Source: Candidatus Aalborgicola lynettensis
Lineage (GTDB): Bacteria; Pseudomonadota; Gammaproteobacteria; Burkholderiales; Burkholderiaceae_C
Reading direction: 5' to 3'
DNA: 64,000 nucleotides
Assembly: GCA_016719405.1 (NCBI GenBank)
Contig: JADJZE010000021.1
Span: 248,001-312,000, forward strand
Shown: one piece after another, positions 59,227-64,000 of the stretch
Position numbering within the stretch: the first letter of the stretch is position 1
Layout: each line of letters starts with the position of its first letter
Made by a program: the position numbers and the translations under genes
Notes under the pieces: generated by a model
Database searches by the model: none
What the model saw: only the letters and a program-made list of their open reading frames with translations
What the model was told of the DNA's origin: nothing

Positions 59227-60465
59227 CTATGGGTGATTGACCGCCGCCACCCGCGCCTGGTGAATCAATTCACCAATCTTTTGGCCGTTTACGCCCGTAG
59301 ATTGTGCGTGAGCAGCTATCACATTCGTAGCAACTGACTGCGCCCGCTGCAGCGCCTGCGCCAGTCTGTCTGCCTGTGGGTAGGGGGACTCGGCCAAACC
59401 TTGGCGGCCACGGGCGTCGCATTCGCAGGCCCGCAAGATGTCGGCAAAACGCGCCGGTTTGCGAAAGGCGTCGCAGCGCTCCAGCAGGCGCACGGTGGCT
59501 GCTGCGGACAGGTCGGCACTGCGGTGCACGTTGCCGTGTTCGCGTGCCACCACGTCGGCCAGCTCTTTGCATTCCAGCGGCACACGCAGGCGTTGGCACA
59601 CGCCTTTGAGCAGGCGCGCGCTGCGCTCTTCGTGGCCAATGTGGCGCGGCAGCACATCAAGTGGGGTGGTGCCTTTGCCCAGGTCGTGGGTTAGGGCGGC
59701 AAAGCGCACGGGCAGGCTGGAGTTCAGCCGCGCGGCCATGTCGATGACCAGCATGACGTGCACGCCGGTGTCCACCTCGGGGTGGTAGTCGGCGCGCTGG
59801 GGTACGCCCCACAGGCGGTCTAGCTCTGGGACAAGGCGCGCCAGGGCGCCGCAGTCGCGCAGCACGGCAAACATGCGGCTGGGCTGCGCTTCCATCAGGC
59901 CGCGGGCCAGCTCTTGCCACACCCGTTCGGCCACCAGGTGGTCGACTTCGCCGTGCGCCACCATGTCGCACATTAGGGCCTGGGTTTCGGGTGCGACCGT
60001 GAAGTCGGTAAACCGCGCCGCAAAACGCGCCAGGCGCAGGATGCGCACCGGGTCTTCGCGAAACGCCGGGGTGACGTGGCGCAGCACTTTGGCGGCAATG
60101 TCGGCCTGGCCGCCGTAGGGGTCAATCAGGGCGCCGTGGGCTTGCCACGTTTGAGGGTCAAATATGCCATTTCCGCACGCCAGACGTGCGCAAGCAGCTA
60201 TCGAATTGATAGTAAGGTCGCGCCGGGCCAGGTCGTCTTCCAGCGTCACCTCCGGGCTGGCGTGCACGGCAAAGCCGGTGTAGCCGGGGGCGGTTTTGCG
60301 CTCGGTGCGCGCCAGGGCGTATTCCTCCTTGGTCTGCGGGTGCAAAAACACCGGAAAGTCGCGCCCCACGGGCAGGTAGCCCTGGTCGATCAGCGTCTGC
60401 GGCGTAGCGCCCACCACCACCCAGTCGCGGTCTTGCACGGGCAAGCCCATCAGGGCATCACGCAC
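59227..60465 (-). CDS. cca: Multifunctional CCA tRNA nucleotidyltransferase, start disrupted
   Basis: Adds and repairs the tRNA CCA end, with an HD phosphohydrolase domain. The nucleotidyltransferase head shows VRDALMGLPVQDRDWVVVGATP, RDLTINSIA, LIDPYGGQADI; the HD part has HVMLVIDMAARL and TALTHDLGKGTTP-type residues. The usual beginning, KTYLVGG, is encoded just upstream (60489-60469), but the codon before it is TGT instead of a start and a TAG follows two codons further up. So the only standard start in frame is the GTG at 60465, which would lose the catalytic Gly-Gly. Two repeat copies lie in frame (60159-60214 and 59281-59333). The gene may be expressed from CTG 60480, by readthrough, or be broken. 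Confidence 0.85.
   Translation of the reverse strand: MRDALMGLPVQDRDWVVVGATPQTLIDQGYLPVGRDFPVFLHPQTKEEYALARTERKTAPGYTGFAVHASPEVTLEDDLARRDLTINSIAACARLACGNGIFDPQTWQAHGALIDPYGGQADIAAKVLRHVTPAFREDPVRILRLARFAARFTDFTVAPETQALMCDMVAHGEVDHLVAERVWQELARGLMEAQPSRMFAVLRDCGALARLVPELDRLWGVPQRADYHPEVDTGVHVMLVIDMAARLNSSLPVRFAALTHDLGKGTTPLDVLPRHIGHEERSARLLKGVCQRLRVPLECKELADVVAREHGNVHRSADLSAAATVRLLERCDAFRKPARFADILRACECDARGRQGLAESPYPQADRLAQALQRAQSVATNVIAAHAQSTGVNGQKIGELIHQARVAAVNHP
59281..59333 (-). repeat. Dispersed IAA-type repeat inside cca, copy F
   Basis: On the minus strand it reads TTGCTACGAATGTGATAGCT, then GCTCACGCACAATCTACGGG and CGTAAACGGCC, the block order of copy A. In the cca frame it encodes VIAAHAQSTGVNG close to the C-terminus. 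Confidence 0.62.
60159..60214 (-). repeat. Dispersed IAA-type repeat inside cca, copy C
   Basis: On the minus strand it reads TTACTATCAATTCGATAGCT, then GCTTGCGCACGTCTGGCGTG and CGGAAATGGCATATTTG, a close match to copy A. In the cca frame it encodes SIAACARLACGNGIF, inserted between LTIN and LIDPYGG in the nucleotidyltransferase domain. Confidence 0.75.
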
Positions 60466-60495
60466 TGCACCGCCGACCAGATAGGTTTTACACGC

Positions 60496-61212
60496 CTAGG
60501 CGTGCACCCACTTACCGAAGCGAATCGGGGGCCTGATTAAACGGTAGGGTTCTTCAAAGTCGCGGAAGTCTTTTTCGGCCAACGCTTCGTCGATCCAGGC
60601 TTTCACCCCTTCCAACGCACACACGCGCTCCACATAGGCCGCAATGGCCGGTGGCACGGGCAGGGCGTAGGTTTGTATGCGCATGCAGGTGGGGGCGTAA
60701 AAGGCATCGGCCACTGTAAATTCGCCAAACAGCATCGGGCCGCCGTGGGCTTGCAGCAGGCTGCCCCACATGTCGACCAGGCGTGCCACATCGGCGCGCA
60801 CGGCGGCTTGGTCGCGCCAAATCAGTGCGCCCGCCTCGGGCAGGTGGGCTTCGATGTTCATGGGGCAGGCGCCGCGCAGGGCGGTGAAGCCGCTGTGCAT
60901 TTCGGCGCAGACGCTGCGGGCGCGGGCACGGGCGGCCTTGTCAGCAGGCCACAGGTGTTTGTCGGGGAATTGTTCGGCCACGTATTCGGCGATGGCCAGG
61001 GTGTCCCACACGGCCAAATCGCCGTCGGTAAGCACCGGCACCTTGCCGGTGGGGCTGACGCCGCGCAGGGCTTTCTTGAAGGTGGAATCGGCGTCAAACG
61101 AGTCGAAGCGCACGCGTTTTTCATTGAACGCAATGCCCGCCTGCTTGAGCAGCACCCAGGCGCGCATGGACCAGGACGAGTAGTTCTTGTTGCCGATGTA
61201 CAGAGCGAGCAT
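60496..61212 (-). CDS. Glutathione S-transferase
   Basis: 238-aa cytoplasmic GST. The N-terminal thioredoxin-like domain begins LYIGNKNYSSWSMRAWVLLKQAGI, with the Ser-rich active-site region, and has GKVPVLTDGDLAVWDTLAIAEYVAEQFP, the glutathione-binding stretch. The C-terminal helical domain follows, with the N-capping region FTVADAFYAP. It groups by eye with bacterial GSTs that start LYIGNKNYSSWSLR. Its TAG stop is in the same frame as cca, two codons before the conserved Cca N-terminus, inside a perfect 14-bp palindrome (60491-60504). Confidence 0.88.
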   Translation of the reverse strand: MLALYIGNKNYSSWSMRAWVLLKQAGIAFNEKRVRFDSFDADSTFKKALRGVSPTGKVPVLTDGDLAVWDTLAIAEYVAEQFPDKHLWPADKAARARARSVCAEMHSGFTALRGACPMNIEAHLPEAGALIWRDQAAVRADVARLVDMWGSLLQAHGGPMLFGEFTVADAFYAPTCMRIQTYALPVPPAIAAYVERVCALEGVKAWIDEALAEKDFRDFEEPYRLIRPPIRFGKWVHA

Positions 61213-61263
61213 GGGGGGTCTCCGGGCTGGGTGAATGGGGACTGGGGGCAGGTGGATGCGTAT

Positions 61264-63264
61264 TCAGGGCAGGTCTTCGGTGGGCAGGGGCAGGGCCGCG
61301 TCGCGCGGGCTGACCAGCCCCAGGCGCGCTTTGAGCGACTGGGGCTGCCCGGTGATGAGCGCGGCGTAGTTGGTGGTGTTGGAGAGTACTTTTTTCACGT
61401 AATCGCGGGTTTCGCTAAAAGGCACATTCTCGGCCCAAATGGCGGCGTCCAGCGCAGTGCCACCGCCCTGGCCGCGCCAGCTGCGCGGGCGGCTGGGGCC
61501 GGCGTTGTAGGCGGCGGCGGCCAGGGGCATGGAGCCGCCAAAATTGTCCAGCACCAGCTTGAGGTAGCCGGTGCCAATGGCGATGTTGGTGTCGCGCTCG
61601 GTGATGTGGTGGGCCTTGAAATCGGTCAGGCCGATTTTGCGTGCCGTCCACTTGGCGGTGGCAGGCATCACCTGCATCAGGCCGGCCGCACCCACGCCAG
61701 ATTTGGCGTCCATGATGAAACGGCTCTCCTGGCGGATCAGGCCGTACACGTAGGCGGGGTCGAGCCCGATTTCGTTGCAGCGGGCGATCACCGCATTTTG
61801 GTAGGGCATGGGAAAGCGCTGCGCAAAGTCCATCACCCCCTTGGTGCGGTCGCTGGTGTTGATGCAGCGGTCCCACACCGCGTTGCGGCAGGCCAGGTCG
61901 GCGGCGGCCAGCAGGGCGCGGTCGTCCATGCCGCCGGGGGTGTGCAGATTGGTGTGGTAATTCCACTCGCGCACGCCTTCCGTGCGCAAGCCGATGCGAA
62001 TGGCGTACAGGGCGCGGGCTAACCCCGGGTTCTGTAGGGCGGCTTCCTGCTCCTGCGGGCTCGGTGGTTCGGGCTTGGGCAGCACGGTAATGCGTTGGCC
62101 CAGTTCTTCCAGTGCCAGTTGTTCATAAAACCCGCGTACACCGGCAATCCCCTGCAACAGCTGCAACGCCTGGGCGCGTGCCGCTTCCGACGACGTTTGC
62201 CGCAGCAGCGCACGCGCCTGCCAGTAAACCCACACCGGCTGGCTGCGCTGGGCCTCGCCCATGGCGTGGATGGCTTCGCGCACCTGCGCCCAGTTACCGG
62301 TGCGCAGGGCGGCGCGGGCCATCCAGGCCAGGTGGTCTTCGTGCATCTGGCCGACTTGCCCTTGCAAAAAGTAGCCCGGAGCATCGTCTGACAACTTTTG
62401 CGCTGCGCGTTTGCCAATCACGCCCCAAATCCAGCTGCGCTCCTCCGCCGTGAGCTGGGCGCGCCAGCGCAGTTTGCCCATCTCTTGAGCCGCTTCAGCC
62501 GGATCCAGGTAGGCCTGGCGGATCAGCGCCAACGACACCAGTTCGCGCGTTTTGGGGCGAATGGCGGTGAACTTGTCGTTCAGGTATTTGCCAGGGTTGA
62601 GGTAGATGGCGGTAACCGTTTTCACCGAGCCGGGGCTGAGTATTTCCACCGCCTGGGTGGCTACGCGCAGGCGGTCGTTTTCCATCCCTAAGCGCGCACG
62701 CTGCCACACCATCAGGTGCGCGCTGGTGTGGTCTTGCACCAGTTGTTCTGCGGCGCTGGCACAGCCCTCTTCGGCCTCTTTCAGGTTCAGCCAGGCGTCC
62801 TTGACCTGCGCGGTGTTGTCGGCACCGCTGCCCAAATGCTCGGCCAGCAGGGCGTAACAGCGCAGGGAACGGTCGTCGTTCATGCGGTACAGCGGGTACT
62901 CGCGGTTAAAGGCCTGCCAGTCGCGGTTGCGCGCCAATTGCGCCAGCCAGTTGGCGCGCAAGCGGTCTTCCTGGTAGCTGCCGGCAAAACGGGCCAAAAA
63001 GCCCTGAATTTCGGCGGTACTGGCCTCGTCGAGCCGGTTGGACAACTCCCAGTAGGCGGCCCAGGGCTCCAGCGGGTGGCCGCGCAGGATAGGCAACAAC
63101 TGCGCCATGCGCCTGCGGTCGCGCACCTTGTAGGCCTGCGCCATGTCCAGCACGGCATCGTCCATGCGCAGGGTATCGGCGGTTTGGGCCTGGGAGGACA
63201 GAGGGGGGAAAAACGTCAAAACGCCAACCAGCGCGATCAACGTCAGAGAGACGGGAAACTGCAT
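61264..63264 (-). CDS. slt: Soluble lytic murein transglycosylase
   Basis: 666-aa periplasmic enzyme that cleaves peptidoglycan to 1,6-anhydro-muropeptides. A signal peptide (about 1-25, ending SSQAQ) is followed by a long alpha-helical superhelical U/L domain and a C-terminal lysozyme-like SLT domain with GLIRQESRFIMDAKSGVGAAGLMQVMPATAKWTA; the Glu of RQES is the catalytic acid. Then DTNIAIGTGYLKLVLDNFGGSMPLAAAAYNAGPSR follows. The ATG at 63264 is chosen, since it starts the signal peptide directly. It is divergent from the folate cyclo-ligase gene. Confidence 0.93.
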   Translation of the reverse strand: MQFPVSLTLIALVGVLTFFPPLSSQAQTADTLRMDDAVLDMAQAYKVRDRRRMAQLLPILRGHPLEPWAAYWELSNRLDEASTAEIQGFLARFAGSYQEDRLRANWLAQLARNRDWQAFNREYPLYRMNDDRSLRCYALLAEHLGSGADNTAQVKDAWLNLKEAEEGCASAAEQLVQDHTSAHLMVWQRARLGMENDRLRVATQAVEILSPGSVKTVTAIYLNPGKYLNDKFTAIRPKTRELVSLALIRQAYLDPAEAAQEMGKLRWRAQLTAEERSWIWGVIGKRAAQKLSDDAPGYFLQGQVGQMHEDHLAWMARAALRTGNWAQVREAIHAMGEAQRSQPVWVYWQARALLRQTSSEAARAQALQLLQGIAGVRGFYEQLALEELGQRITVLPKPEPPSPQEQEAALQNPGLARALYAIRIGLRTEGVREWNYHTNLHTPGGMDDRALLAAADLACRNAVWDRCINTSDRTKGVMDFAQRFPMPYQNAVIARCNEIGLDPAYVYGLIRQESRFIMDAKSGVGAAGLMQVMPATAKWTARKIGLTDFKAHHITERDTNIAIGTGYLKLVLDNFGGSMPLAAAAYNAGPSRPRSWRGQGGGTALDAAIWAENVPFSETRDYVKKVLSNTTNYAALITGQPQSLKARLGLVSPRDAALPLPTEDLP

Positions 63265-63360
63265 GCGCCGATTATCGTGATATTTGCGATTCGGCCCTAT
63301 GATGCGCAGGCAAACCCTGCGGGGCGCGGTGGTCAAACTCATTCAACCCTGATACACACC

Positions 63361-63960
<600 letters not shown>

Positions 63961-64000
63961 ACGGCTGAACATCGCTAACCGGGCATGTCCACCCTCTTCG

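Noticed and set aside
63985..64000. Possible start of another gene (ATGTCCACCCTC)
   Set aside because: Only five codons are visible, which is not enough to support a call.

Overview
The window comes from a betaproteobacterium, most likely Burkholderiales, family Comamonadaceae, and Rhodoferax-like. The reasons are the moderately high GC, the lptD-surA-rsmA block, the metX-metW pair behind a SAM-II riboswitch, and two dispersed palindromic repeat families of a kind I associate with that family. No rRNA, tRNA, CRISPR array or intact insertion sequence was seen.

Layout. 1-7.5 kb: 5' part of an ammonium transporter (minus), a GDT1-type cation exporter, a Tat-exported PhoX phosphatase behind a candidate Pho box, a small membrane protein, a pseudo-receiver/TPR protein and a TPR/glycosyltransferase-like protein. 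7.6-11.9 kb: SAM-II riboswitch, metX-metW, an M20 peptidase and an alpha/beta hydrolase. 12-17 kb (minus): an MFS transporter, a large acyl-ACP-reductase-like protein with a histone-H1-like tail, and an iron alcohol dehydrogenase. 17-23.7 kb: rsmE-amgK facing lptD-surA-rsmA (outer membrane and ribosome maturation). 23.9-24.8 kb: a barnase-type secreted RNase with a barstar-type inhibitor. 24.9-31.8 kb: maeB, two tandem MshEN-like membrane proteins, folB, a pteridine-reductase-like SDR and a MidA-type methyltransferase.

31.9-44.7 kb is a complete pel exopolysaccharide operon, pelA-(pelB N part)-pelB-C-D-E-F-G. PelB is split into two genes and the PelD c-di-GMP site is kept. PelD/E/F/G would make and move the polymer across the inner membrane, PelA would process it in the periplasm, and PelB/C would export it.

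44.8-51.6 kb carries a cupin sugar isomerase-like protein, a ROK sugar kinase, a lipoprotein and a four-gene sugar ABC importer. 51.6-64 kb carries two cation/proton antiporters, a DUF3124 protein, a TctD/TctE-like two-component pair with a frameshifted kinase, a PIN-toxin remnant with an RHH antitoxin, cca (start codon disrupted), a glutathione S-transferase, a soluble lytic transglycosylase and 5-formyl-THF cyclo-ligase.

The least expected signal is that two palindromic repeat families sit in frame inside conserved housekeeping genes. One is found twice in cca, once in the SDR and once in the ROK kinase, always read in the same frame as an (I/V)AAxAxxxG-like peptide. The other is found in metX and amgK.
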